The notes under the pieces are model-generated. The model did no database searches, was not told where the DNA came from, and saw only the letters and a list, made by a program, of their open reading frames with translations. From the NCBI GenBank assembly GCA_944385965.1, contig CALWZG010000003.1, forward strand, positions 1-64,000: a stretch of DNA of 64,000 bases. The letters are read 5' to 3'. The stretch's first letter is position 1. Each line of letters starts with the position of its first letter. The stretch comes from an uncultured Anaerotruncus sp. (GTDB lineage Bacteria; Bacillota; Clostridia; Oscillospirales; Ruminococcaceae). A program made the translations under genes and the position numbers. Positions 27,966 to 36,042 of this stretch are shown piece after piece.

Positions 27966-29039
27966 TTAAGGTTTCCGTGTGTTGAGGAAGCGGATAATCT
28001 CTCCGCCAATCTGATCCAGAGGCAGCTGCTTCACAATACCGCCCCGACGGAAAGCTTCCATAGGCATACCATAAACCACACAGGTTTCCTGATTTTGTCC
28101 AATGGTGTAGGCACCTTGTTTACGCATTTTTGTAATACCATTCGCTCCATCGGCACCCATTCCGGTAAGGATAACACCAATGGCGTTTCTGCCAGCCACA
28201 TCCGCCACAGAATCGAACATGACATCCACAGAAGGACAGTGACCGCTTACCTTTGGTCCCTTTTCGCTTCTGATATAATACCCGTTCATATCTTTGGCCA
28301 GACGCAGATGGTATTCTCCCGCCGCCACCAGGATACGTCCTTGCTCCACACGATCCCGGTCCTCTGCCTCTTTGACCCGCATTTTGCACAACCGGTCAAT
28401 CCTTTGGGCGTACATGTTGGTAAACACTGGGGGCATATGCTGTACAATAATAATTCCAGGTGTGGTGGCTGGAAGATTCCGTACCACTTCCAGAATGGCT
28501 TCTGTACCGCCTGTGGAGGCCCCAATAGCAATAATAGTATTAGGATCGGAAAGATTGCTCAGCGCCATGGTAGGGCAGGTTAAGGGCCGGGCAGGAACAA
28601 CATTTTTGGGTGAGAGCGGTTTTGTTTGAGGAATATGAGCATGGGCCGCTACCTTAATTTTTATGGATAAGTCGCTGATAAAGGCGGGCATATCCATAGA
28701 AGCTGGTCCATGTGTACCAGGTTTCCGAACAAAATCTACTGCACCAGCCTGCAAAGCATCCAAGGCGTTGATGGGCAGGGAGCTGACCACCACCACAGGG
28801 ATGGGATATTCAGGCATCAGCTTTTTAAGAAATTCGATGCCGTTCATCTGAGGCATTTCCACGTCCAAAGTCAACACATCAGGGCGCAGCTGACGAATCT
28901 TTTCTATGGCCTCAGCGGCACTGGCCGCAGTTCCCACCACCTCAATGTTCAAATCGTTGCCCAAACCCATTTCCAGCGATTTCCGAAACATAATAGAATC
29001 ATCCACCACAAGAACTTTAATTTTCTTTAGGTTGGCCAT
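27966..29039 (-). CDS. cheB: Chemotaxis methylesterase CheB
   Basis: 357 aa. N-terminal receiver domain (VDDSIMFR, phospho-Asp in LTLDVEMPQMNG, Lys in VRKPG), a linker, then the methylesterase domain with Ser in GASTGGT, His in VQHMPP and Asp in TGMGADGA. It removes methyl groups from receptor glutamates. It directly abuts cheR. Confidence 0.96.
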   Translation of the reverse strand: MANLKKIKVLVVDDSIMFRKSLEMGLGNDLNIEVVGTAASAAEAIEKIRQLRPDVLTLDVEMPQMNGIEFLKKLMPEYPIPVVVVSSLPINALDALQAGAVDFVRKPGTHGPASMDMPAFISDLSIKIKVAAHAHIPQTKPLSPKNVVPARPLTCPTMALSNLSDPNTIIAIGASTGGTEAILEVVRNLPATTPGIIIVQHMPPVFTNMYAQRIDRLCKMRVKEAEDRDRVEQGRILVAAGEYHLRLAKDMNGYYIRSEKGPKVSGHCPSVDVMFDSVADVAGRNAIGVILTGMGADGANGITKMRKQGAYTIGQNQETCVVYGMPMEAFRRGGIVKQLPLDQIGGEIIRFLNTRKP

Positions 29040-29908
29040 TAAGCTCTGCCTCCTTTTTGATATATGGCAGGTTTAATATAGCGGAAACGGGTATGATCCC
29101 GGTTAATGGACTCAGAATGTCCAATGAAAAAATACCCGCCTTCCCCCAGAACCTGATAGAATTTCTCTACCAGACGTTCCTTTGTGGGACCATCAAAATA
29201 AATCATCACATTTCGGCAGAAAATCACATCGAAAGGTTTTCTGAAAGAAAACGCGTCCATTAGGTTGATGGAACGGAAAATAACCTCATTGCGGATTTTT
29301 TCGCATACCTGATATTGCCCATTGGGCAGCAGTTTGAAATATTTATTTCTCCAGGCAGGGGGAATGTCTCGGATATCATCCGCGGGATAGATTCCCTGTT
29401 TAGCTTTTTCAAGCACCCGCATGGAAATATCGCTGGCCAGAATTCTGGTATCCCACAAATGCTTTTGGGGTCCGAAAAACTCATCCAGCACCATAGCGGT
29501 GGTATAGGCCTCCTGCCCGGCAGAACAGCCGGCGCTCCAAATCCGCAGGTCACGGTTATGGCCATGGGTGCGGACCAGCTGAGGAAGAATCGAATCCCGC
29601 AGATACTGGTAATGATCGGGTTCCCGCATGAAATAGGACAGGTTTGTGGTTAGTTTGTTTAGAAGGGTTGTGACCTCTTTGCCAGAAGAATCCTTAAACA
29701 GAATATCCAGATACTGTTGGAAGTTGGTCAGCCCACGTTCCCGCAGCATATTGGTCATACGGCCCTCAATCAGGACCCGTTTCTGTTGAAGGTTGATGCC
29801 ATATTTTTGTTTCACAAAGCTGACCAGGGTGGTAAATTCCTTATCAGTCAGATGGATCATGCCGCTGGATGGAGGTACTGGAACAGGGGGTATAATGAAT
29901 GGTCCCAT
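29039..29908 (-). CDS. cheR: Chemotaxis methyltransferase CheR
   Basis: 289 aa SAM-dependent methyltransferase of receptor glutamates. NLSYFMREPDHY matches the CheR N-terminal motif; WSAGCSAGQEAYT is the SAM-binding loop; FDVIFCRNVMIYF is the catalytic strand region. A Pro-rich N-terminus precedes the domain. AAGGAGG lies 9 bases before the ATG. Confidence 0.95.
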   Translation of the reverse strand: MGPFIIPPVPVPPSSGMIHLTDKEFTTLVSFVKQKYGINLQQKRVLIEGRMTNMLRERGLTNFQQYLDILFKDSSGKEVTTLLNKLTTNLSYFMREPDHYQYLRDSILPQLVRTHGHNRDLRIWSAGCSAGQEAYTTAMVLDEFFGPQKHLWDTRILASDISMRVLEKAKQGIYPADDIRDIPPAWRNKYFKLLPNGQYQVCEKIRNEVIFRSINLMDAFSFRKPFDVIFCRNVMIYFDGPTKERLVEKFYQVLGEGGYFFIGHSESINRDHTRFRYIKPAIYQKGGRA

Positions 29909-29922
29909 AAATCCGCGCCTCC

Positions 29923-30399
29923 TTAATAGAGGGCGCCAGAACCGAGATCGCTCATAAAGAAGCGTTCACAATCAATGTTCAGAACGACTCGATTACCAAA
30001 AGTGGCAATGCTGCTTAGATATTTGCTGGCGTTATTTCCGCCGGCTGTGGGCGGGGTTGTGAGAACCGCCTGTTCTGCGCTGACCACCTCAGAAACCTGA
30101 TCCACAATCAAACCAACCTGCATATCATTGATAACGACTACAATGATACAGGTTTTATCGTCGTAAGGGACCCCTTCCAGACTGAATTTGGTGCGTACAT
30201 CAATAACAGGCACAATTTTACCGCGAAGATTGATGATCCCCTTGATATAATAGGCCACATTGGGAACAGGGGTGATGGGCTCCATTTTAATGATCTCAAT
30301 GACATGCTTCAATTCCAGTCCATAGATGGCTTCCGCAATGTAAAAGGTGAGATACCGCCCATTTAAATCATCAATGCTGTTATTCAAAATCTCATCCAT
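29923..30399 (-). CDS. cheW: Chemotaxis coupling protein CheW
   Basis: 158 aa coupling protein that links receptors to CheA. The SH3-like core GLELKHVIEIIKMEPITPVPN and GIINLRGKIVPVIDVR is diagnostic. It lies between cheA and cheR. Confidence 0.95.
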   Translation of the reverse strand: MDEILNNSIDDLNGRYLTFYIAEAIYGLELKHVIEIIKMEPITPVPNVAYYIKGIINLRGKIVPVIDVRTKFSLEGVPYDDKTCIIVVVINDMQVGLIVDQVSEVVSAEQAVLTTPPTAGGNNASKYLSSIATFGNRVVLNIDCERFFMSDLGSGALY

Positions 30400-30408
30400 G
30401 GGATCACA

Positions 30409-32529
30409 CTACCTTTCATAAGACTTCAGCAGACTATTGGCATCCAAGATTAAGCTGATGCTTCCATCGCCAAGGATGGTACATCCAGAAAGTCCGCAGT
30501 CTTTAATATTGTAATGGCTCAAGAACAGAGGGAAGGGCTTTACAACTACCTGCTGTTCACCAATCAGCTCATCAGCGAAGATACAGCCCACCCGATCGCC
30601 ATACTCAATCTGAATAATGATTCCATCCTCCAGATTTGTAACAGCGTTAGGCATATTAAACAGCTCATAAAGGCGAATGATGGGATAACAGGTTTCACGG
30701 AGCATGATCATTTCCGTCCCATCGGTGTTATGTAGGATGGGGGTCTGGTCAGAAATCTTGAAGGACTGCTTGATGGAGGTGATAGGCAGGGTAAAGATGG
30801 TGCCGCCCACCGAGATTTCCATACCATCCACGATGGCCAGGGTCAGTGGAATCTTTACTGTAAAGGTGGTGCCTTCATGCAGGGTACTGTCAATATTGAC
30901 GGTTCCGCCTACCTTTTCAATATTCTTGCGTACTACATCCATACCCACGCCCCGTCCGGAGTACTCTGTAACGGCGGTGTTGGTAGAGAAGCCGGGAAGC
31001 ATAATCAGTCCAAAGACCTCTTTATCGGTATAATCGGACTCAGGCTTGGTGAGCAGACCGTTTTCACGGGCTTTTTTCAGAAGTTTTTCCCGATCCAGGC
31101 CGCATCCATCATCCGCGATGGTAATGACAATCTCACCGCCGATATTTTGCGCGGAGAGGGTCACCTTTCCGGTAACGGGCTTGCCAAGGGCCTGCCGCTC
31201 CTCAGGCGGCTCAATAGCGTGGTCCACCGAGTTGCGGATCATATGCATCAGAGGGTCAGACAGGGAATCGTTGATGGTTTTGTCCACCTCGGTATCCCCA
31301 CCGATAATATCCAGCTCTACATCCTTGTTCAGTTTTTTGCTCATATCCCGAACGATGCGGTTCATCTTCTGGAACACGCCGGACAGAGGCACCATCCGAA
31401 TGGACATCACCACATCCTGAAGCTCATCGGTCAGCTTACGAAGCTCCCGAGTGGACTTATAGAAATTATCCAGCTGGAGGCCCTTCAGGTCTGGGTTGCT
31501 GGACACCATAGACTCAGCGGTAACAATCTCTCCAACCAAATCCATCAATTGATCCAGCTTCACCTGATTCACATTGATGAGATTCTGTTTGGGAACTTTG
31601 GGAAGACTGCTGGAGGCCGGTTCCTGTTTGGGAACCGCCTGAGATTGAGGCTGAGGTTCGGGCGCAGCGGCGGGGGCGGGCTGAGAAGTCACCGCCTGAG
31701 GCTGTTCTTCCTGAGCAGGTTCCGGATCAGGCTGGGATTCCAGCACCTCGTAAGATTTGATATTTACAGAAGACTCAATCACTTTGATGACATCTTCAGG
31801 ATTTCCAGAGGTTTTGAACCGTACCAGGAATCCATTTTTGATGATCTCATTGCACAAGTTGGCATCGTTCTGGGGATTGGCAGGGACAGATTCCAACTCG
31901 TCACAGTAATCTTTTAACTGGGTCAGCAACATGAATCCACGGATATTCTCCATCTGGCACCCATCCTCAAAGAATACCCGAATCTGATGAAATCCGTTCC
32001 CGCTTAAAGACGCAGGCTTATGCTCACCGTCGCTGGGAGCTGCCGGGGCTTCTGGAGCTGCGGGCTGGGTATCGGCAGCTGGTGCGGGATCTTTTGACTG
32101 AGAGGGGGCAGTCCCGTTCATAATGTCTACCTGGGCTTCCAGTTTCTTCATCAGCTCGGAGGGGTCCTGGTCGGGACCATTCCCATCTCCCTGGATAGCG
32201 TCCAACTCAGCTTTGATGAAGTCCTCAGCCTGGAACAGAAGATCAAAAAGGGTATCCATCACCAAATTAAGCTTGGAAGGGTCCTCACGGAGAATAAAGA
32301 ACACATCTTCCACCACATGAGCGAAGTTTGAGAGGGTCTCCAATCCCATCATGGCGGCGGAGCCTTTGATGGTATGCATGATGCGGAAAATCTCATTGAT
32401 GTTTTTTTCGCTGATGCTTTTGGATTTTTCGGAATCCAGCATAATTTCATCCAGCTCATCAAGTAAAGAGGTACTCTCATAAATGAAGGTTTCCAGCATA
32501 TTTTCCATACTTGGATCAATAGAACTCAT
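30409..32529 (-). CDS. cheA: Chemotaxis histidine kinase CheA
   Basis: 706 aa with the full domain order: P1 phosphotransfer (His in MHTIKGSAAMMG, about residue 50), P2 CheY-binding (about 180-260) inside Pro/Ala/Gln-rich linkers, P3 dimerisation, P4 kinase (HMIRNSVDHAIEPPEE, then DDGCGLD and GRGVGMDVVRKN), and a P5 CheW-like domain. First gene of the - strand chemotaxis operon. Confidence 0.96.
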   Translation of the reverse strand: MSSIDPSMENMLETFIYESTSLLDELDEIMLDSEKSKSISEKNINEIFRIMHTIKGSAAMMGLETLSNFAHVVEDVFFILREDPSKLNLVMDTLFDLLFQAEDFIKAELDAIQGDGNGPDQDPSELMKKLEAQVDIMNGTAPSQSKDPAPAADTQPAAPEAPAAPSDGEHKPASLSGNGFHQIRVFFEDGCQMENIRGFMLLTQLKDYCDELESVPANPQNDANLCNEIIKNGFLVRFKTSGNPEDVIKVIESSVNIKSYEVLESQPDPEPAQEEQPQAVTSQPAPAAAPEPQPQSQAVPKQEPASSSLPKVPKQNLINVNQVKLDQLMDLVGEIVTAESMVSSNPDLKGLQLDNFYKSTRELRKLTDELQDVVMSIRMVPLSGVFQKMNRIVRDMSKKLNKDVELDIIGGDTEVDKTINDSLSDPLMHMIRNSVDHAIEPPEERQALGKPVTGKVTLSAQNIGGEIVITIADDGCGLDREKLLKKARENGLLTKPESDYTDKEVFGLIMLPGFSTNTAVTEYSGRGVGMDVVRKNIEKVGGTVNIDSTLHEGTTFTVKIPLTLAIVDGMEISVGGTIFTLPITSIKQSFKISDQTPILHNTDGTEMIMLRETCYPIIRLYELFNMPNAVTNLEDGIIIQIEYGDRVGCIFADELIGEQQVVVKPFPLFLSHYNIKDCGLSGCTILGDGSISLILDANSLLKSYER

Positions 32530-32843
32530 GTTTTCTCACCTACTACGATCGAATTTTACTTTGGAATTCTAAAATATTTATTCGACACTTTTTCAGAAAA
32601 CTTAATCTGTTCCCTTAATTTTTGTTTCGAAATTCCGATATATATTATATGGATTATTGGGAACAGCTTTTCAGGTTTTGGAAAAGCGTCGGTGGAAAGG
32701 TTGAGGCAACCTGTTCTCACTAAGTTCCATTATACTCTTAATTAGCGAAAAATCCAAGAAGTTTTATAAGTTTTATGTGTGATTCCAGTGTGAATCAGGC
32801 GAAAAATTTATGAAATACTGAATTTTCTCAAGGTGGTAAGGCA
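32530..32843. promoter_or_regulatory. Divergent control region, cheA versus the 32844 operon
   Basis: A 314-base gap. On the + strand TTAA (32615-32618), 15 bases, and TCCGATAT (32634-32641) fit the sigma-28 consensus TAAA-N15-GCCGATAT closely. From about 32659 a folded leader is possible: GAACAG (32661-32666) with CTGTTC (32711-32716) enclosing GCTTTTC/GAAAAGC and GGTTG/CAACC hairpins. On the - strand a weaker sigma-28-like pair, TAAG and GTCGAATA (32579-32604, 14-base spacer), may serve cheA. Confidence 0.55.
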
Positions 32844-34253
32844 ATGGCGGAAATCCTGAAAATCACAACCCCCCTGGTCAATAAGAATTCCCAGGTCAAT
32901 CAGAACAAGCCGGTGGCAGATCCTACGGTGCCATTTCATTTGCAGGATATCCCTACGGTCACCAAAACCGTGACCTCAGGGGAAATCTTAAAACAAAATA
33001 CCGGGCTGATCCAACGGGAAAACGCTGATACCGTCTTAACCAACCTATTGAAAGACCCGGCGGCGGCGGTCAGCTTTATGAAGAATATCTACGTGCTTCA
33101 GGAGATTATAAAGCTGCTGCCGGTGAATAACTCCACGGTTACCCAGGAGATTGAGCAGATGTTCAACGCCCTGCTTTTAAATCCGGACGATATTGCCGCG
33201 GAGATGGCCCGCCAAGAGGGAACCTCCACCATTTTCAGAGGGGAGCTGTTTAACTTTCTGCGGGGTCTGGTGACCCGGGGAAACGCTTCCCCCGAGATGC
33301 TGGGTGGGGTAGCCAATCTGCTCAAGGCCATCAACAGCTTGATTGGCAGGCAGGATGCTCTGGACGCTGTGGCCAACAGCCTGCAATATCTGTCAGAAAG
33401 CCTCAGCCCCAGCAAGGCCCTGTCGGAGAAGCTGGCGAAGCTTTCTCAGGAGTTCCGGGGACAGGATGCCCAGGAGCGGTTCGCCCAGTTAAAAACCCAG
33501 GCCCAGGCGCTGCTGAAAGAAGTGGAGAACAGCATCCTTTTTTCACCTAAACTAGACAAAATCAACTCTATTACCCTATATAATCTTTCCAGGTACAATG
33601 ATAACCCGGACTTTTTTAAAGAGGCAGTATCCAATCTGCTGCTGCTGCTGGACGGCCAGAGCCGCAGGGAATTCGCCAGCCTGATCCAAAGTTTCCGGGA
33701 TGGGCTGCAAACCTTCGCCCAGAGGGGGGAGGCCTCCAAAATCATGGAGATGCTCACCAAAATTATTGGGCGGCAGGCAGAAGAAGGGGCTTCCTCGGCG
33801 GCCATCGCCGAGCGGGTGGAGAAGATTATTTACAGCCTGCTGTCCTCCCCTTGCCACTTTACCCCTTTGCTTCATTTTGTGGTGCCTGTGGAGTTTATGG
33901 ATTTGAAGTCCTTCGCGGAAATCTGGATCAATCCCAATGGACAGGAGGATCTGCGGGGACGGGAGACCGATCAGGAATGCAGCCATATGCTGTTGGTATT
34001 TGATATTCAGGGAATCGGGCAGTTTGAGGTGGAATTATATGTAATTGGTAAGGAGATTCAGCTTTCGGTACTTTGTCCTCCGGCTTACGCTCTGGTATTT
34101 TCCCGCAAAGCGGAACAAATCGCCAAATGTGTGAATGGGACCTCCTATCAGGTACGGGAGATTCGGGTGGATAAGCTGGAGCGTCCCAGGTCGCTGATGG
34201 AAGTTTTTAAATCCTTACCCTATAAAAGGACGGGTGTAGATGTCAAAGTATAA
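32844..34253 (+). CDS. YlqG/FliK-like flagellar protein
   Basis: 469 aa, no signal peptide or membrane helix. It is mostly helical, with a C-terminal beta-rich section (about residues 370-460) containing HMLLVFDIQGIGQFEVELYVIGKEIQLSVLCPP, which recalls the FliK-type hook-length domain core. It overlaps the FlhB C-terminal homologue by 14 bases, exactly as ylqG and ylqH pair in Bacillus. That context is the main support. An alternative view is a helical scaffold unrelated to FliK in its first 350 residues. Confidence 0.6.
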   Translation: MAEILKITTPLVNKNSQVNQNKPVADPTVPFHLQDIPTVTKTVTSGEILKQNTGLIQRENADTVLTNLLKDPAAAVSFMKNIYVLQEIIKLLPVNNSTVTQEIEQMFNALLLNPDDIAAEMARQEGTSTIFRGELFNFLRGLVTRGNASPEMLGGVANLLKAINSLIGRQDALDAVANSLQYLSESLSPSKALSEKLAKLSQEFRGQDAQERFAQLKTQAQALLKEVENSILFSPKLDKINSITLYNLSRYNDNPDFFKEAVSNLLLLLDGQSRREFASLIQSFRDGLQTFAQRGEASKIMEMLTKIIGRQAEEGASSAAIAERVEKIIYSLLSSPCHFTPLLHFVVPVEFMDLKSFAEIWINPNGQEDLRGRETDQECSHMLLVFDIQGIGQFEVELYVIGKEIQLSVLCPPAYALVFSRKAEQIAKCVNGTSYQVREIRVDKLERPRSLMEVFKSLPYKRTGVDVKV

Positions 34254-34653
34254 ACAAAAAGCGGTCGCTTTGAAATATAACGCGGAGGAAGATGTGGCTC
34301 CTGTGGTCATCGCTTCCGGTTACGGCAGCGTAGCGGAACGAATTATCGACGTAGCGGAGCAGAAGGGAATCCCGGTGTTCCGGGATGACAGCGCTGCCTC
34401 CCTGCTGTGTATGCTGGAGGTGGGGAATACCATCCCCCAGGAGCTTTATGAGGTGGTAGCGGCGATTTATTGCCAGCTTTTGAAGGTTTCCGCTGAGATA
34501 AAAGGGGAGATTACACCAAAAGAGCAAAAGGTGGAGACACTCCAGCAGCGCTCCAAGCGGCTGCGCCAGCGGAAACCGCTGGTCAGTACAGTCAGCGTTC
34601 AGCGCAGGGAGCCGGAAGGTGAGGAAACACCGCCGGAGGAATCTGAGACATAA
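34240..34653 (+). CDS. FlhB C-terminal domain homologue (FlhX/YlqH)
   Basis: 137 aa. The first 85 residues align with the C-terminal domain of FlhB: AVALKYNAEEDVAPVVIASGYGSVAERIIDVAEQKGIPV. The NPTH cleavage motif is missing; the protein starts just after the position where FlhB is cut, so it resembles the free C-terminal fragment. Known in some species to replace that fragment at the export gate. The tail is Arg/Lys/Gln-rich. Confidence 0.85.
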   Translation: MSKYKQKAVALKYNAEEDVAPVVIASGYGSVAERIIDVAEQKGIPVFRDDSAASLLCMLEVGNTIPQELYEVVAAIYCQLLKVSAEIKGEITPKEQKVETLQQRSKRLRQRKPLVSTVSVQRREPEGEETPPEESET

Positions 34654-34667
34654 GGAGGAAATAAGGG

Positions 34668-35426
34668 ATGTTTATAAAGCAGCTGAGCCGGAGCGGGCCT
34701 TTGATGACCCTGGTTCTGGCGTTCTGCATCCTCCTCCTGCCCACCAAAGGCAAAAAAACCGAGGACATCCCGCCTGAAAGCCCTGTTTCGTCAGCAGCGG
34801 CGGTTCAGGTAATAGAGTTGGAGCAGGAACCTCCCATATGGGAAACCGACTGGACCTTGATGCTGGTGAACCAATGGAACCCCTTGCCTGAGGATTTCAC
34901 GGTGGGGCTTGCCCCAGTAGAGAATGGGTTCCGTATGGATTATCGGGTGGCACCCATACTTGAGGAGATGCTCTCTGACGCCAGGGCGCAGGGAATCCAG
35001 ATGGGCATTTCGTCCGCTTATCGCTCGGTGAAGGAGCAGGAGGTTCTTTATCAAACACGGGTGGACACCTGCTTGGAGCAGGGGTATTCTCAGGAGGAGG
35101 CCCAGCGGATTACCAGCCAATGGTGCGCTCAGCCGGGAGAGAGTGAGCATCACACCGGATTAGGGGTGGATTTTTACGCTGCAAGCGATACCGGACGTTT
35201 TGAGGATACACCCGCCTATGATTGGCTGCAAGCCCATAGCGGGGAATATGGGTTTATCCTCAGGTATCCCCAGGGGAAGGAAGAACAAACAGGAATCCTA
35301 AATGAATCTTGGCATTATCGGTATGTGGGGGTGGAACATGCCAGGGAAATCCAAGAGAAAGGCCTCTGTTTGGAGGAATATCTGGCAAGTTTAGGAAGGG
35401 AGAGGACCAATGGAACAGTTTCATAA
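34668..35426 (+). CDS. VanY-type D,D-carboxypeptidase
   Basis: 252 aa with an N-terminal hydrophobic anchor (about residues 10-26) and a secreted VanY/LAS-family metallopeptidase domain. Zinc and catalytic motifs are visible: SAYRS, SEHHTGLGVD (His and Asp ligands) and ESWHYRYVG (catalytic Glu-x-x-His). It would trim stem peptides of peptidoglycan. Its place in a flagellar-type operon suggests local wall remodelling, which is inference. Confidence 0.9.
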   Translation: MFIKQLSRSGPLMTLVLAFCILLLPTKGKKTEDIPPESPVSSAAAVQVIELEQEPPIWETDWTLMLVNQWNPLPEDFTVGLAPVENGFRMDYRVAPILEEMLSDARAQGIQMGISSAYRSVKEQEVLYQTRVDTCLEQGYSQEEAQRITSQWCAQPGESEHHTGLGVDFYAASDTGRFEDTPAYDWLQAHSGEYGFILRYPQGKEEQTGILNESWHYRYVGVEHAREIQEKGLCLEEYLASLGRERTNGTVS

Positions 35427-36015
35427 GGAATGTGAGGGAGCATCCTGTGAACTATTGACCCTTGAAAACGAATTTATCTCCTTGGGCTTTGTACAGGTCA
35501 AGGAAAAGAATATTTTAGAGATTTCCCTGCGGGGCAGGGCAATGGCCTTCGCGAAAATTGGGCAAAGGGTGAAGGTGAACGCCTACTGCACAGAGGAACA
35601 CCTTGTTGTCCTTTCAGGGATGGTGGAGGAATTTACCTCCACCCATGTCCGCATTTTAAATTTAAGAATGTTGGATGGTGAGGAAAAGAGACGTCATTTT
35701 CGCATGAATGTTGGGATGAGGGCCTATATCTCCCTGGATGGAAGGGAATATGACCAGATTGCTTATGTCAGCAACATCAGCCTGGGGGGAATCTCAGTAA
35801 AATGCGATATGCCCTTGGGTATGGGCAAGTATTTTTATTTGAAGCTGAGGCTTCCAACGGGTTTCCGAGAATTCGCCTGCCAGGTGAAACGGGCGGAACG
35901 GTTGGAGGATGGGAGTATACAGTATGGATGTGTTTTTGGAACCCTGAGTCTTCTGTCCAGCGAGAGCCTTCGTTCCTTTGTGATGGAAGGGCAGAAAAAG
36001 CAGGGTGGAACATAA
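35410..36015 (+). CDS. PilZ-domain (YcgR/MotI-like) c-di-GMP binding protein
   Basis: 201 aa. An N-terminal YcgR-N-like beta domain (residues 10-90) is followed by a PilZ domain. The c-di-GMP binding residues are present: RRHFR (RxxxR) near residue 97 and NISLGG near 125. Proteins of this architecture brake or modulate the flagellar motor when c-di-GMP is high. It overlaps the peptidase gene by 17 bases. Confidence 0.9.
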   Translation: MEQFHKECEGASCELLTLENEFISLGFVQVKEKNILEISLRGRAMAFAKIGQRVKVNAYCTEEHLVVLSGMVEEFTSTHVRILNLRMLDGEEKRRHFRMNVGMRAYISLDGREYDQIAYVSNISLGGISVKCDMPLGMGKYFYLKLRLPTGFREFACQVKRAERLEDGSIQYGCVFGTLSLLSSESLRSFVMEGQKKQGGT

Positions 36016-36042
36016 AGACAACAGGAAAGGGGAGAAGCGTGT

